From contig NC_088866.1 of the NCBI RefSeq assembly GCF_032884065.1, forward strand, positions 27,311,899 to 27,375,898: 64,000 nt of DNA, read 5' to 3'. The notes below the pieces were generated by a model that saw nothing but the letters and a program-made list of their open reading frames with translations, was not told the DNA's origin and made no database searches. The stretch's first letter is position 1. Each line of letters opens with the position of its first letter. The position numbers and the translations under genes were made by a program. Source of the stretch: Artemia franciscana. Lineage: Eukaryota; Arthropoda; Branchiopoda; Anostraca; Artemiidae. Positions 1 through 12,408 of the stretch are shown here, piece after piece.

Positions 1-47
1 ATTAGAGCTTTTGATTTCTGTTTGTATGAGTCTCCTCTCTGTCTACT

Positions 48-510
48 AGGACCATTGATTTGATACGATCATTCCTGGAAAAAACAAACAAAGCAAATAA
101 AGGCACATCTTTGATCTTTCTTCTGGGAGACAGATCCTCATTTTTGATGATAGGAGCTTAAAACCTGTGAACCAGGGTTTTCAGATATACTGAATGTGGT
201 GGCGTGATTTTCATTAAGTTTGCGTGATTTTTTGCGAATGTTTCCCGTTTTTTGAAAATCAGGCCAATTTTCTCAGGCTCGTAGCTTTTGATTGGTAAGA
301 TCAAACTTAATGGAATTTTGTATATTTAGAATCAGCATTAAAAAAATTACTGAAAAATGACAGCATTTGAAAAAAGACAGAAGAAGAATAAATGTATCTG
401 TTCATTTCATGTATCAATTGTTATCAAAACTCCATTTTTTAGCTTCCGTCACTATTGGACCGAGTCTTTTCATACTTACAGTTCGTTACCACGAACTGTT
501 TGGATTATTC
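48..510 (+). repeat. Old copy of dispersed repeat family R
   Basis: This stretch aligns by eye, with many substitutions, to 52845-53270. Shared landmarks occur in the same order: a 'gatacgatca' block, a 'gataggagctt' block, a 'ttttctcagg' block, 'aatcagcatta', and at the end the 20-nt palindrome CAGTTCGTTACCACGAACTG (8-bp arms, 4-nt loop). It is the most diverged copy in the window, so probably the oldest. No coding function is evident. Confidence 0.75.
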
Positions 511-1680
511 AGAGACTTCTTTATTAAACATGGGATTCTGAAGAGACTAACGGTTCTTTATTTTTCAATTCTAATCCGGAAAAGCATACATACAAAGAGA
601 GAGAGAGAGCTTTTGTGACCAATGAAACATTCATGTATACTTTCAAAATCTATTTTTGGTGAGAGATTGCATCAAGAGATTGCAGCACATCCTCATATCC
701 ACTTGTCAGGCGGTGTACGTGCAACACAACAGTGATTCCTTGTGATTCTAAACTTTCCTATGGTTTTAGTCAGAAGCTTGAGCATATGTACTACTACCAA
801 GTTTGCAAAGGCTTATTTGAGACAAATCAGAATCTCTATTACTTGCTATATTTGACAAAATTTCTTCAAGACGGAAATATCAACGCATAAGTTCACCAAT
901 AAACAATAAAGTAAGAGCAACAGCAACCGAACAAAAATTAATTAACTAACATCCACACAAAAGAAGAATAAAACTTAACGAAAACAGAGGAAAAAAAAAT
1001 CATGTCTGGATTACTTATAAGACAAAAATAAGAAGAAAAACAAATAAATCAACTCAATAGAAGAATTTGTAGGAAAAAAAATCTAAGGTGAATGAAAGAG
1101 GAGAAAAACAAAATATAAAAACAAAAAACGAAAGAACGACAGCAAAATAATACGCTACACTCATTCCGCTGGAATGAATCCTGGAATATCCTAGTCCTTT
1201 GCTGTGAAGAACAGTGTGGAAATAGTAGCATTTTTTAATATTTTGGTGAATAGTATTGAGTTGGACCATACATTTCTTAATTCTAGTATATTTTTTCAAG
1301 TGTTTTGTCTTTTTTTCATGTGTTATATTGATTGCTTTTATTAACAAATAAGCTAACATTAATTTTGTATAATCCTAATAAGGGGGTTGATGCCGGATTT
1401 GCCTCTCACTCAATCGGACTGTCTGTCTTGCCTTTTTCTACCATTAGCCATGGCCTGATGACCACAACTACTTGATTTCAAACAAAGTAATTTAGCATTT
1501 CCAGATAAAAATGTTTCTCAGCTAAATTGTTCCTTTGTAAGAGTTTTCTGCCGTTTTTTCTAATATTTTTGATTAATCCTTTCTTATTGATTAGATTATA
1601 GAACTCCAAGTCTTCTCCACTGGTAGAAATTTTCCTTTTTACTTTTTTTAGAAAAAAATAAAACTGATCAAATTGTTTGT
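511..1680. other. No recognised feature
   Basis: AT-rich sequence with an A-rich stretch at about 890-1130. The short open frames on the minus strand here are low-complexity and match nothing I recognise. The missing 5' exons of the dehydrogenase (conserved NHLGHF-type region) were looked for and not found. Confidence 0.6.
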
Positions 1681-2045
1681 CTTATGATGTTACTGCTATT
1701 AACACTGCTAACAACTCACTGCAGCACCAAGCTGTCTGAGGTAAACACAGCTCTACTAGCTTCTTTTACAAATCCATCTATTCAAAAAACCTCTTTATTC
1801 CCTCCAAAGAACTTTCAGTGTGCCATAAGTCCTTCCTTACGACCTCCCACCCTATTTGGGGATGACTGGTTTTTTGTTTTGGCTCTAGATGAATGGTTAC
1901 AAAGGGTGATCTTCGGCAATCTGTCATCCTTCACCTACAGAATGTTACCTATGCAACTCAATATATCTCTTATTATAGCCCTAGAAAGCAGTGTAGAGCC
2001 ACATTTTTTGTACAGCTGACTCTGCAATATGGTCAGTCAGACGAC
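1681..2045 (+). repeat. Interspersed repeat F, copy 1
   Basis: Parallels 58130-58620 on the same strand: 'aactcactgcagca', later 'ggcaatctgtcat' followed by a 'cttca.c.acaga' block. Divergence is high. The 111-residue open frame over it is not conserved in the second copy, so I treat it as non-coding. A short related block may lie at 9340-9420. Confidence 0.6.
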
Positions 2046-2171
2046 TATCCAAAAGTTAAACATAATGTTAGTTAAAAATTGTTGATATCGTAAGTCTAAA
2101 CAGCTAATATCTACACGCAAAATCACTAATACATGCTTTCGAATGTATAATCTTAAAATATTTTTTTTCAG

Positions 2172-2363
2172 ATCTTATGAAAAACGCTGCTCCAAGTCGT
2201 ATAATCAATATGGGAAGCAAAGTTCATTGGAGGAGTACAGACTTAGATATGGATAATTTGAATTTTCAAAGAGGTGACGCTGGCTATTGGAAAATTTATG
2301 GTGCTTCAAAGCTTTGTATGATGCTATTTACAAAAGAACTATCAAGGAAACTTGAGGATGATG
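2172..2363 (+). CDS. Retinol dehydrogenase-like SDR, internal exon (first visible)
   Basis: First visible exon of a short-chain dehydrogenase/reductase of the RDH11/12/13/14 group, NAD(P)-dependent oxidoreductases, usually membrane-associated, acting on retinoids or other lipids. A T-rich tract plus AG at 2170-2171 is the acceptor. The exon opens with two bases completing a codon, then LMKNAAPSRIINMGS, matching the family segment that ends in the catalytic serine region. The signature Y-x-x-x-K is present as YGASK. It ends at 2363 before GTAAAA, leaving one base of a Gly codon (phase 1). The N-terminal Rossmann part (TGxxxGxG and NNAG motifs) lies before the window. Exons 7210-7319, 10515-10604 and 16662-16769 continue it in frame. 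SDR assignment is firm; the substrate is inference. Confidence 0.9.
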
Positions 2364-2575
2364 GTAAAATTTCCCATATAAAATAATGGCAACATAAAAT
2401 GTTTTATTATAAGTTGTAATAATCCCAGATTCTGCAATATTTTACGTTTATTTTAAGATATTTGTGGTCAATAAGACTTTTAATAAAAAATATAAAATGA
2501 AAAAAATTGATTGAATATGCTCATGAAATATTTAGTACCTATAATCATAAGGTTAGTGACAAAGTAAACCTTTCT

Positions 2576-3434
2576 GATGTTGAATGACTCATCAAGTCTT
2601 AAAAAATGTGGCAAATACAAATACTATGAATCGTCACTTATGCTTTTAGAAGAAACAATTTGTGAACCTTTCATTGAAATTTTACTGTTCGAGCAGCACG
2701 CAAATGGATGTGTTATTTTGTTCCTTTTCAATCATAGGTCAATTTGTCGTACGAGGGAAGCTTATAACTTGGTACATTCAGATACTTTTAGCTGGTACAC
2801 TTTATATTTATTTTCACATTTACTCCGTGTTTTCTTAGTCTATTTTCTTTTTTTAGAGTTTGTTAAGACAACATTCTATTCTCAGGACTCTTCCCCCTAG
2901 CAAATATTGTTGAATCTGCATTCATCATCAAAATGGGAGTTCATAGGGACTAAAAAATTGAAATTGAGTTAGAATATAGAAAAAAATGAAATAAAAGACA
3001 TCTTACGTCTGTTGGTTTTGAAAGAAATTGAAACGACAATGAGTACTTTTGGGTTTCTCTCTTAGAAAACGACTTTTTCCCGGGTTGCCTGTTTTGTGAG
3101 GGTGTGGGAGCAGAAAATGTGGAGGAGGGGGAGGGGGGTACAGAAAATAAATAGTAGGTCACAGCATTAATTAAAGCTTTCAGTCAATGCTGATGAAAGG
3201 AAACTCATGTCTATCACTTAAAGTGATTGATTTTATCTTCTTTAAAAATAAGGGTCAAATGCACAAAAATAAATGTTTTCTCCTTGAATAGAGCAGCATC
3301 CGTTGCAAGATAGAGACTAAGTAATATACGATTTTGACAATGTTGTGATAAACACAGAAATTATTGAAACTTGTGATAACATTCCGTCTTTACCTCCTTT
3401 ACATCACATTAGCTCACAAGCATATGGACCCTAA
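2576..3434 (+). repeat. Repeat E, plus-strand copy, in intron
   Basis: About 860 bp, repeated in inverted orientation at 21773-22643 with very few differences, so one copy moved or was duplicated recently. The 107-residue open frame at its start also occurs in the other copy, but the two frames end differently and the protein is unrecognised. No terminal inverted repeats or clear target duplication were seen. It lies in the 4.8-kb intron between the first two visible dehydrogenase exons. Confidence 0.85.
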
Positions 3435-5524
3435 ACACAACAGGACAAACTTACCTTTAATACTCGTAGATTTGCCCACTTACATATATTGGAAAGGTCT
3501 CATCCAAACTTCCTTGGGGTTTTGGAGTTTGGGTGTACACCTCCCCTTGATTGATAGTCTCGGGCATACGTGGGCTAGTCAAATTTGACTTACCATTTTT
3601 GTTTGGCGATACCTTTTTAATACAAGTCAGTCATGGTAGGGCTCTGACACAATTTCCCCTGAGCTTTGGATCCTGGGAGCCTCAGTCCTCCTTAACTCAG
3701 GTTACCCTTTTTATCTAATTCCTGTATACTCATTACAATTTCAGGGTCATTTCTTTGAAACTTTACCATTTTTTCTCTACTAATTCCAAAATAACCAATT
3801 GAACTATCGCCCTCTTGAAGTGTCGTATAGGCCTGCATTTCTTCTAGATTAAATTATCGATTTTTCTCAATTAACTCTGAGCTAGGGCGACTTAAATAAT
3901 CTGTGGTGTTTTGACTAGTACTCATTTGATGACACGTATACAAATCATTACTTTGAAGGTCAGCTATACGGTATAAATTCGAATTAAAGGTCTTTTGCGC
4001 TTTTTAGATAGATTAGGGATGTGGAAATCTGAAAAATACGAGTTCTTGCTGCCCATATATACCTCTTTGGAAAGCCTTTAAGAAATTGCACTAATGCAAG
4101 CAATTTTCTATTGTGGTTGTTTTCTATTGTCGTTTCATGGAATTAAAATTCAATGAACATAGTAAACATTACTATTAAAGCTACATATATTACAGCTACA
4201 TAATTGTCGAAGTGTGTTTTGCACCAAGAGTAAAAGTTGGCAAATGATGAAATACAAACAATGATAAAAATGGGCCTATTTACATAAAAAACATGTTCCA
4301 ACGTCTTAACTAAAATTAGTAACATTCCTTTCTTTATTTTCATTGCCTTGCTTGAAATTTAAACAGTCAGTATAGTCTCTGTAGTTGTCTATAGACAAAA
4401 ATGATAACAAGTTTGCCAAGACAAAAAGGAAGAACAAACGAAAAGACAACAAAAGAATATCGAAATTACATTCAATAATGGTATGAAAAATTAAATGTCA
4501 GTTACAAATACAAGGGAAGAGTATTACAAAAGGAACTAAGACATAAATAAAAAATATCAAAATGAGTAGGGTTAAAAGTTACAGAAACCAGCGTACTTAT
4601 TTTAAAAGAGAAATGTTCCTGTTATAGAGTGCCAGAACGAAATTTCAAATAGTTCTTCCTATTGTACCCCTCCCTCTCCCCTTTTTCAAAACAAATTATT
4701 GCTTTTATACCCCCCCCCCTTTACCTTCCACCGAAATAAAAATGATACAACGTCTCTGCTTCTGTTGACAGAAAGTTTGATAGAGAAAAGTTTGAGGATT
4801 ATGTGTTAGCACTGGAATAAAAAGTTACTTCTTTATCTTAGTATATCGAATAATCTTTTTTTTAGTTCTTTGAATTAGTACTTTTATTTAGTTGATAAAT
4901 AATATGATTCAGCAGGTATAATTGTTCTATCGTGAAAACGATCATCGTCTTTAATACACATACAAACGACGAATACAAACACAAATTTAAGCACAAAACC
5001 GTTTTGATCAAACTTGAAGATATTCCTGGACTGGGTAAAAATGTTAAACTTTAACCAAATTTCAGCAAATAAAAGATAGTGATATTTGCTTATTATCATG
5101 GTATTCAAATTTTTTAATGTACATAATTTTTTGTAAGAAGAACGCTTTACAATTCCTCTTGCAGTAAAGAACTCTTACTTGTAGCAAATAACTTTACCTA
5201 TAATATGTATAGTAACAGCTACTTACCATACAGGTTAAGTTTTACCTAGTACAGAACTATGTGCCTCCCATAGATTACGTAATTCTTTTGTTCCCTTCCT
5301 CTTGGCTACTTCTAATAGAAGAAACTTAGTCGTAGAAGCTTGGAACAGGGTCATTCGGGTGGAAATAGAAAAATGTAGTGTCCTTTATAAGCGTTGAAAG
5401 TGACTGGTGGCAGCCCGACCTCTTCTCTACCCTGTTTTGTTACTCAGCCCCGAGTAGCCCCGTGACATTGAATAGAAAGATTTAATTAATTGTAGATGAC
5501 TCCTTATAAAAGATGTGTCCACAT
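3435..5524. other. Intron sequence, nothing recognised
   Basis: Continuation of the dehydrogenase intron. AT-rich, with a short C run near 4712 and no homology I can name. A 66-residue minus-strand frame at 4143-4343 is hydrophobic by composition only. Confidence 0.55.
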
Positions 5525-6180
5525 ACTGCAGATATTCCTCTTTGACAATTTGGATACACATAGTGCCTTTCAGTTTAGTTCAAAATCCACCCTCACTTTC
5601 TTAGAAAGTTTCAATTTAATATCCGTTGCTGTTCCTGAGACATTGGAGATACGCTCGTCTGACAACATGGATGCACACACTTTTTTATTACCCTACTCAA
5701 CAGGCCCTGTAGGTTTCACCTTAATAACCTTATCTATTTCTGAGATGCCTGGAGGTAAATGGTGTCTTTTGATTTTATTCTATATCCCCTGAACATTTCT
5801 TCGAAGTTTTGACTTTGAAGTCTTAACCGTTCCTGAGATATTTCTGGTACATCTATTTGACGGTGCGGATTCAAACAGTGTCTTTTCATTTAGTTTGACA
5901 TGCCCGATAGTTTTAAGTGATTTACAATAGCCATTTTTGATATATTACATCTACACCTTTTTGACAAAGTAGAACACATAGTGTCGTTCGACCTAATTCT
6001 GCATCCCCTTTAAAATTTCCTGAAAATTTCAAGCTAATGCTCATATCCGTTCTTGAGATTTTGCAAATACGCCCTTTCGACAAATTGGATACATACAGTG
6101 TCTTTTGATTGAGTTTAGCATCCCCTAAGAGTTTAACCTTAATACCCTTGACCCTCTGGAATACCCAGAGTCAACCATAC
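5525..6180 (+). repeat. Degenerate tandem repeat array
   Basis: Recurring blocks of the type 'tttgacaa.ttggatacacatagtgtctttt.attta.tt' followed by 'atcccct' and a 'ccgttc.tgagat' block recur at irregular spacing of about 100-200 bp. Units are strongly diverged, so this is an old satellite-like array. The 98-residue open frame at 5496-5792 runs through the array and is not a gene. Confidence 0.6.
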
Positions 6181-7209
6181 TCTCCTTCTCGATAATAAAC
6201 CTATATGTAAACAATGGACTTCTTGCATAATTTACCGTCCTATCCCTTTAATCAATTTGACTCTTATAAAGAGCATTAGAACTTTACATTTCCCTTCAAA
6301 TTAGACCCCTTTTCTGAATTATCTACAGTGACTCCTTCCATAAGAAGCGGCCTGGGAAAAAGGAAAAAAATAAGAGCATATTTGATCCAAATTACTCTTT
6401 ACCTAGGCAGCTATAGCATGGTTATGTGTCTATACCAGTAGTACTAATAGTAGCTATGTGTCTATAGTATGGCTTCAGTTCTAACAATTCCTGACAAAAA
6501 ATTAGACAGATTTTAAATAGATATGGACAAGAATCCCCCACTCCATCCACCCCAAGTTCTATTGTAAAATAGTATTGATGAATTCCTTTATAAATCTGCA
6601 CTTGATTGAAGTATTTGACCTAGTATTTGAAGATAATCTGAAATTTAAATTATAATCAGTTACAAAAGCTAACTAATTACTAAAGTTTTAATTGCACTAA
6701 TTAAATTACCAAAGATTAGCCCTTAAGCAGAGGAAATTAAGCACAATTCACGCTCTGGCTGTTTAAGGCCTTAGGGGGATGGAATCCATATTCTTATTTG
6801 TGGCAAAGTTTGACTTGATTATTCATTTTTAATTTTATTCGATTTTAGTATTCATAGCTCAGTTTTGATTTATTCGTTATATATTATGGTAAGCCAATGT
6901 GGTTTAAAACATTGTCTTATTGTACCTATCCGTAGCATTATATCTAATATCTTCTGGGATTATTCCTTCTAATCCCTATTTGTTTTAGGACTTCATCCAT
7001 TCATTCATTCTAGTTTTCGTTCATATTATATTTGGAATATTATGCAGTTGAATTCAGTATAGCTCTTAATTTAACTTGAAAAATTTTAATTTTGGAAAAA
7101 AAATTAAGATTTATGTTAGAATAGGATAATCAATTAACTTTTACCTTCTCTCTGTTATGATTGTCGGATTTCCTTTAACTTATGCCAGATTAATTCATGA
7201 GTTTTTCAG
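6181..7209. other. Intron sequence, nothing recognised
   Basis: End of the 4.8-kb dehydrogenase intron. The acceptor is the pyrimidine-rich tract ending TTTTTCAG at 7209. No other feature is supported. Confidence 0.55.
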
Positions 7210-7319
7210 GTGTAGTCGTCAATACAATGCATCCAGGAGTCGTAGATACACCGATATATGATCGCCAGCCCACTTATATCCGACTACTACTTTGGATACC
7301 AAGGAAGATCTTATTTCGG
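7210..7319 (+). CDS. Retinol dehydrogenase-like SDR, exon 2 of 4 visible
   Basis: Two bases complete the Gly codon left by the previous exon, giving GVVVNTMHPGVVDTPIYDR and on to IPRKILFR. The HPG motif followed by V-x-T is the SDR segment after the catalytic YxxxK that closes over cofactor and substrate; in RDH11-14 proteins it reads HPG.V.T. The exon ends at 7319 in phase 0 before a GTATGC donor. Reading past the donor reaches a stop within about 20 codons, as expected for intron. Splice phase, spacing and family motif order all agree, so this exon is firmly part of the same gene. Confidence 0.9.
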
Positions 7320-8214
7320 GTATGCCAAATTACTTCAAATAACACTGTAGATTGTAAAGTCCAATTCACATGCCAGCTTAACTAAACATAAGTGTCGAAG
7401 CATAATCAGAAACTACCAGTCATAATACTCTTCCGGTTTTATATGCAACCCTGATGTGGATATTGAACCTTCAATATTGATGTCGGCTAAAAACCGATAT
7501 CTAGCTAGTTTTACACGTGAAGGGGGCTTAACCAATTTATATATGAACTGCTTACGTTTTTGATAGAAAAAGACATAACTCTACTATTGCAACAAACTCG
7601 TTACAATGATGATTAAAACTGATCCATTGGCAGGTGCTTCGTCTCTATTCGACCCTTCTAAGCTTGTGACTTGGCCACCTCCCTAGATATCCCAAAAACA
7701 TTTCCATCGAGATCTTAGATTAACTCTTAAGAAGCTAGAAGCTGGCTGATATTGGTGGCAAAAAAGTTAAATATAATCTATCTCTATGAAACTAATTCCA
7801 GTACCACCCCTTAATTTACGTCATCAAATTTGTCTCATTTCACGCCATAATACGCCTTAAATACGAATCTCAGTTGGAGATGGGAATACAACGTATTATA
7901 GCAATTTTTCTGAACATTTCTACTATAAATAAACTTTCATTGCTACTACAACAGAAATTACTGAATGCATTCCTTATATATCTGATCTTCATTTTCATGA
8001 CTCTAAGATGGTCCATAGCTTATCATAGTACTCGTATGATGGTATGACGGCTGACCAATAGAATATTGTACTGTAAATTAAAGACCAGTAGGATTGACAC
8101 AAGACACTAGAGTGGATAGGATTGCTGATATTAAGTATTAGGAAGAGAGGTAGTGTCTAGGGTTAATTTAAAGCTCAAATTTAGGAAGAGTAACTACCTC
8201 CGGGTCAGTAGGTA
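7320..8214. other. Intron sequence, nothing recognised
   Basis: AT-rich intron with no repeat that I can match elsewhere in the window. Confidence 0.5.
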
Positions 8215-8690
8215 GTTATGTCGTTGATAAACTCCGAGATGAGAACCTGAAAGGAACTTTCCTAGAGCAGTTGGATATAAAACTAGAAAGTTTATAGTTT
8301 GATAATATAAAACATGGATGGAAAAGTTTTGGACAAATTTGAAGCACCTCAGGGAGAGATTTTCTTACCAGAAAACATCTTAGGGAGGATAGACAGAAAA
8401 GCAGATAGAAATAGTGGCAAAAAACTTGAAGCATCTATAAAGAGAAAAGGGGTTGGCTCAAGAAGACTCGGGGTAATAGATTATGCTAGAATAAGAGGAA
8501 AGTAAGGAAAGAAGAGAAGGTATGAGATTAAAAATTAAGGAGGAGATGGTAAATGGAGATTATATTCAAATTTGCTGAGGATCTGGAAAATGCAGTAAGA
8601 CTGCATAATAGTAGGACATTGTTTTGGCATGTTCAAAAGGTGAATGAAAGTAGTCAGTCCGATTTTGTCTCAGTTGAAGATGCATAAGGG
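8215..8690 (+). mobile_element. RTE-type LINE fragment (region before RT)
   Basis: Matches the 5' part of the LINE at 13307-13640: the same order of 'gatga.aa.ctg.aa' opening, 'agagga.agtaaggaaag', 'gctgaggatctgga.aatgcagt' and 'cataatagta..ac.ttgttttggcatgtt' blocks. The fragment stops before the reverse transcriptase. Many stops and frameshifts are present, so it is a dead 3'-truncated piece inside the dehydrogenase intron. Confidence 0.7.
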
Positions 8691-8800
8691 GCCACAGTCA
8701 GTGTTAAGCAAGTGTTACAAGATTTTGTACCAAACTGGCACCAAAATTAATGAAGTAAACCTACAAAATCGCTTTCGTAGGACAAAATAAACTTTCAACC

Positions 8801-8990
8801 AGTGTCGTGACAAGCACTTCAAATTTGTACTGAAGTAGCAGGTATTAAGTACTTCCAATTTTTGTACTTAAGTATCAAGTATTACGTACCAGACCACAAT
8901 TGTGCCTAAGTAGTGCTTGAGTTTTAAGCACAGGACTTGTTCTTAAGTAGTACTTCAAGTACTACTTAAGTACAACTCTGCTAGCTCCAT
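8801..8990 (+). mobile_element. hAT-like terminal and subterminal repeats
   Basis: Begins CAGTGTCGTGACAAG and continues with many copies of AAGTACTT / ACTTAAGTA. The same arrangement (CAGTGCTG start, then repeated ACTTAAGTA motifs) forms both ends of the element at 17003-21304. Only one end was found, so the element is truncated or its partner end has decayed. The hAT transposase fragment at 9598-9813 may be its remains. Confidence 0.55.
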
Positions 8991-9597
8991 TTCTAGCTCA
9001 GTCATATCTAGTCGTATAATGGAAATCAAATAAAGTCATATAATAAAGGCATTGTGCCGGTTTATCAAATAATTAAACACTACGAAAGACAGTAGTGGTC
9101 TCCTTCTTTGAACGCTAGTTAGTTTTAAACAGTAACAGTGCCACGTGCATTCACTTAACGAAAGTCATCCAACAGTCTACCAAAGTAACTAATTCCAGGA
9201 TTATAGGTAACTCTAGGAATTCTTCAATGGGTGTTTTCTTCTCTTCCCATTTAGTCCGAACTGCACTGTTCTAAGTCAAGAAACAATGAAAAAGTATAGC
9301 CTTTCTTGTTCAAGGTTAATGATTTGTCTTCTGGTGGAGATGCTGTTACTGGGAATATGCTTTTAACACTGCTAAGCACTCAAGCCTGAGGTCTCCTAGC
9401 CAATTCCTTTGTAGAGACAAAATGGATCCTGAAGTTGAAAAAAGTCTTTCAACCGGAGCTGAAGATGAAAATACACAGTTGTACTTTTGAAAAACTTATC
9501 ACACATGAGGGTAATCCTTAACGACGCAAAAGTTCCTCCGTTTGCCTCCTAGAAATTGCAAAACCTCTATCTTTACTTTGTTAACTGCAGAATCAAA

Positions 9598-9813
9598 TTA
9601 TGATGAATCTCTCTCATTTTCTGAGAATTCGTAGAAACCATCACCTGGCAAGCGGCTGGACTTGTCGTCATCAGAATCACTTATTCTCATCCTTTTTGCC
9701 TCCTCAACTAATATTTTTGCAGCTGCTTCTTTCCAGCTGTCGGGGAATATTTTGTTCTTGAACATGGGCGTACTGCATGTTGCAAGGACGTAGTCTTTGC
9801 CGCTCAACACCAT
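9598..9813 (-). pseudogene. hAT transposase fragment
   Basis: Minus-strand frame of 71 residues starting near YVLATCSTPMFKNKIF and continuing DSWKEAAAKILVEEAKRM. This resembles the hAT/ZBED-type transposase segment 'YxLATxLxPRFKxxxF...A...L..E', just before the C-terminal dimerisation region. The rest of the roughly 600-residue transposase is not readable on either side. It is a short relic, probably of the element whose end lies at 8801. Family call rests on one motif recognised by eye. Confidence 0.6.
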
Positions 9814-10514
9814 CTACTAGTGCTCTAATCAATGGAGCAGTCTTTTTTTCTGAAGGCTTTTGATTGTCGGGTAAATGCTACCAAAGAAACATTTTTCTTT
9901 AAAAAAATAAATTCAAACAATTTTTTGCCAAATCCTGAAATCCTACTACTTTTGAGTTTTGAAATCCCTCTGCTGTCAGGCTTTCAAAAAACTTCAATTG
10001 TTAGTGGTAAATATTTACAACTATACCTGATGAGTCTGACAGCCTAAGATTTTAGAGAGAATACCTATTGCTCTGCCACCTGTAGTACTATCGATATGGT
10101 ATGTCTTAAACCTGAATTTTTCCTGTTCAAAGCTGTAAAGGTTACAATTAAGAAATGGAATTATATGCCAGATATAACTGTTTGCCACCCCTCAGGATAT
10201 ATTAAGCTGTTCACCTTTTTCCCTATTTTTTGTTGCTGTATTTTCATGTAACTCCTGTCCTTCTGAGGTTTTATAAGAGTTATTCTTTTTCGTTGTCGTG
10301 TCAAATTGGCACAGTGTGTTACGGAGATATTAATCGTAATTATCATTTTCACGTTTTATTTAAAGCTGCTTCTTTTTATTTAGCAACAAGGTAACAAAAT
10401 TGAAAATGGGAAGGAACAAAAATGAAAACTGAGTTATGTAAAAGTACTTTTGCTTCGTTTCGTCTTTTAGTTTTAGTCTTCTAACTTTTTAACGGAGATA
10501 AATTTTTTTTACAG
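9814..10514. other. Intron sequence, nothing recognised
   Basis: AT-rich, ends in the acceptor TTTTTTTTACAG at 10514. Small open frames on both strands have no recognisable content. Confidence 0.5.
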
Positions 10515-10604
10515 TCACCAAAAGAAGGGGCTCAAACTCTTATTCATTTAGCAGTTGCACCGGAAGTACAAAATATATCTGGCAAATATTTTGTAGACTG
10601 TAAA
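10515..10604 (+). CDS. Retinol dehydrogenase-like SDR, exon 3 of 4 visible
   Basis: Exactly 30 codons, phase 0 at both ends: SPKEGAQTLIHLAVAPEV, then QNISGKYFVDCK. SPKEGAQT and SGKY(F)xDC are near-invariant landmarks of the RDH11-14 C-terminal region, so this short exon can be placed with confidence although it is below the size of a normal open-frame search. The donor is AAA|GTATGA; reading through gives a TGA one codon later, which could be mistaken for the gene's end. The family normally continues 30-40 residues past this point, and exon 16662-16769 supplies them. Confidence 0.88.
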
Positions 10605-11593
10605 GTATGAAATTTTTGCAATTAGTTTATTGTCTCTTGCTTATTGGATGGTTTTATCATACTATTTCATATTAGTTCTCCATTTACATTTTTACTTTTT
10701 GCCTTTTGTTTCTTTTGTCTCCATCTATCTTGTCATTACTCAAGCTTACAAATTTTTTCGATTCGAGCTCCTGACTTTCCTAAAGTTCCTAACTTAACTT
10801 GTAAATGCAGCTCCTAATTTAAATTAGAGCATCAAATCCAAGTTGTAGTTAAGAAAATTTTGTGATAAAGAAAGAACGATGCTCCCTCTGTTATTTATTT
10901 TTCCCTAGCGGCTGATCTACTAACAGTGGCCATAGTAAGCTAGGGAATAGATGTTTCATTCACACATTGAAGTATTTTTTAAAGAGCTTATGTAAATTGC
11001 AGGGCATACCTACCCTTTCTCAACTCCCAATATGCACATAGATACCTCCAAAACCCTACTTGGCATCGGTAAAAATTTGGTTAGCCACCTGGGATACAGC
11101 AGTAGCAAATAACCTAGCAAGAGATGATCACGTCCCATATTAAAAAACAATATAGCTCATAACTCCTAAAACTAGAGTCATATCATACGAAAGAGTATAC
11201 TGTAAGAACCCTCCTGTCCAATACCCCTATATAGGAAACTAACCGTCCCTTGGCTTGAATAGCAAGGAAAATATATTGGTTTGAAAATGAAGAAAATTGG
11301 CTGCAACCACGATATTCTGCATCGAGGGCATCTTATTTTCCGTCATCTTTCAACTCCAATAGCTGGGTGCTGGAAAATCATACAGAGCTGTTTAATGGCT
11401 CACCTTAAAGGAAATCACTACATCTAGTGCCTTTTGTAATTAAAAGACAAAAAGTCTTTCAAATAGATTCACTTTTTACAAAAAAGTCATTTTTATGCAT
11501 TTATGCATTTTTATACAGGGGGTGACCATATATGACGTAATATGAGAATGAAATATTTAAACACGTTTTTCAACAAAATAATTTTATTTTATT
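10605..11593. other. Intron sequence, nothing recognised
   Basis: Start of the 6.06-kb last intron. No gene or repeat match seen. Confidence 0.5.
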
Positions 11594-11955
11594 TTAGTTC
11601 TCAGTTCAGGATCGCTAAGGTTATTATGTAAACTGTAAAATATTTTTGGTGTCTGAGCAATAACTTTAATTTTTCATTCAAATGGGAAAAATACCTAAAA
11701 ATTTTAAAATTAGTTTTATTTTTGTTAGGTTTTAACTACCCGACGGGTGATTTAATGTATATTTCCATGGAAAAAACATTTTTTTATTTTAGTTTTCAGT
11801 TCAGGATCGGTAAGCTTATTATGTAAACTGCAAACAATATGTATGGTGTCTGAGCAATAATTTCCATTTTTCAATTAAAACTAGAAAAATACCTGTCAAA
11901 TTTAAAATGAGTTTTGTTTTTGCTATGTTCTAACTACTCGACATCTGATTTATGG
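11594..11955 (+). repeat. Tandem duplication, two units of about 206 bp spacing
   Basis: The block 'ttttagtt.tcagttcaggatcg' ... 'tta.tatgtaaactg' ... 'ggtgtctgagcaataa' ... 'aaatacct' ... 'taactac.cgac' occurs at 11594 and again at about 11800 in the same order. The units differ at many sites, so the duplication is old. Confidence 0.75.
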
Positions 11956-12408
11956 GAATGGTTTTAAACATTGATAAGATGATAAGAAGTGAATGAAAGA
12001 AAAGAAAGTATGGCAGAAAAAAGTATCAAAGTCAAGGAATCTAAATATCTTCTTTAAGATTTTATCAGACAGAACAAACGCTAGCTAATAGTGGCTGAAG
12101 TATTAATTAATAGTAGTAGCCTTAGCTTTAGTGGCGGTATTATCATCAATAAACTTTTCTAGTCCGGGTTGCAGCGGTAGGTAGCAACAAAAGAAGTTAC
12201 AATAAAGAATTATACAAGTAGAGATCTGTTGCAGCGGTAGCTAGTCTATGGTACAGAACAAAAAATAGCCCATAGTAATTTATTTTATTTTGAAAAGATG
12301 GAACTACGGTAGAAACTATATGGTCGCATAAGTAAGCTGAACGTTATAAAAAGGCTCCACCGAGATATTAATTAGAAATCATCCATGGTGATGGTAATCA
12401 TAAAAGTT
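11956..12408. other. Intron sequence, nothing recognised
   Basis: Contains a short direct repeat TTGCAGCGGTAG (near 12168 and 12229). Nothing else supported. Confidence 0.5.
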
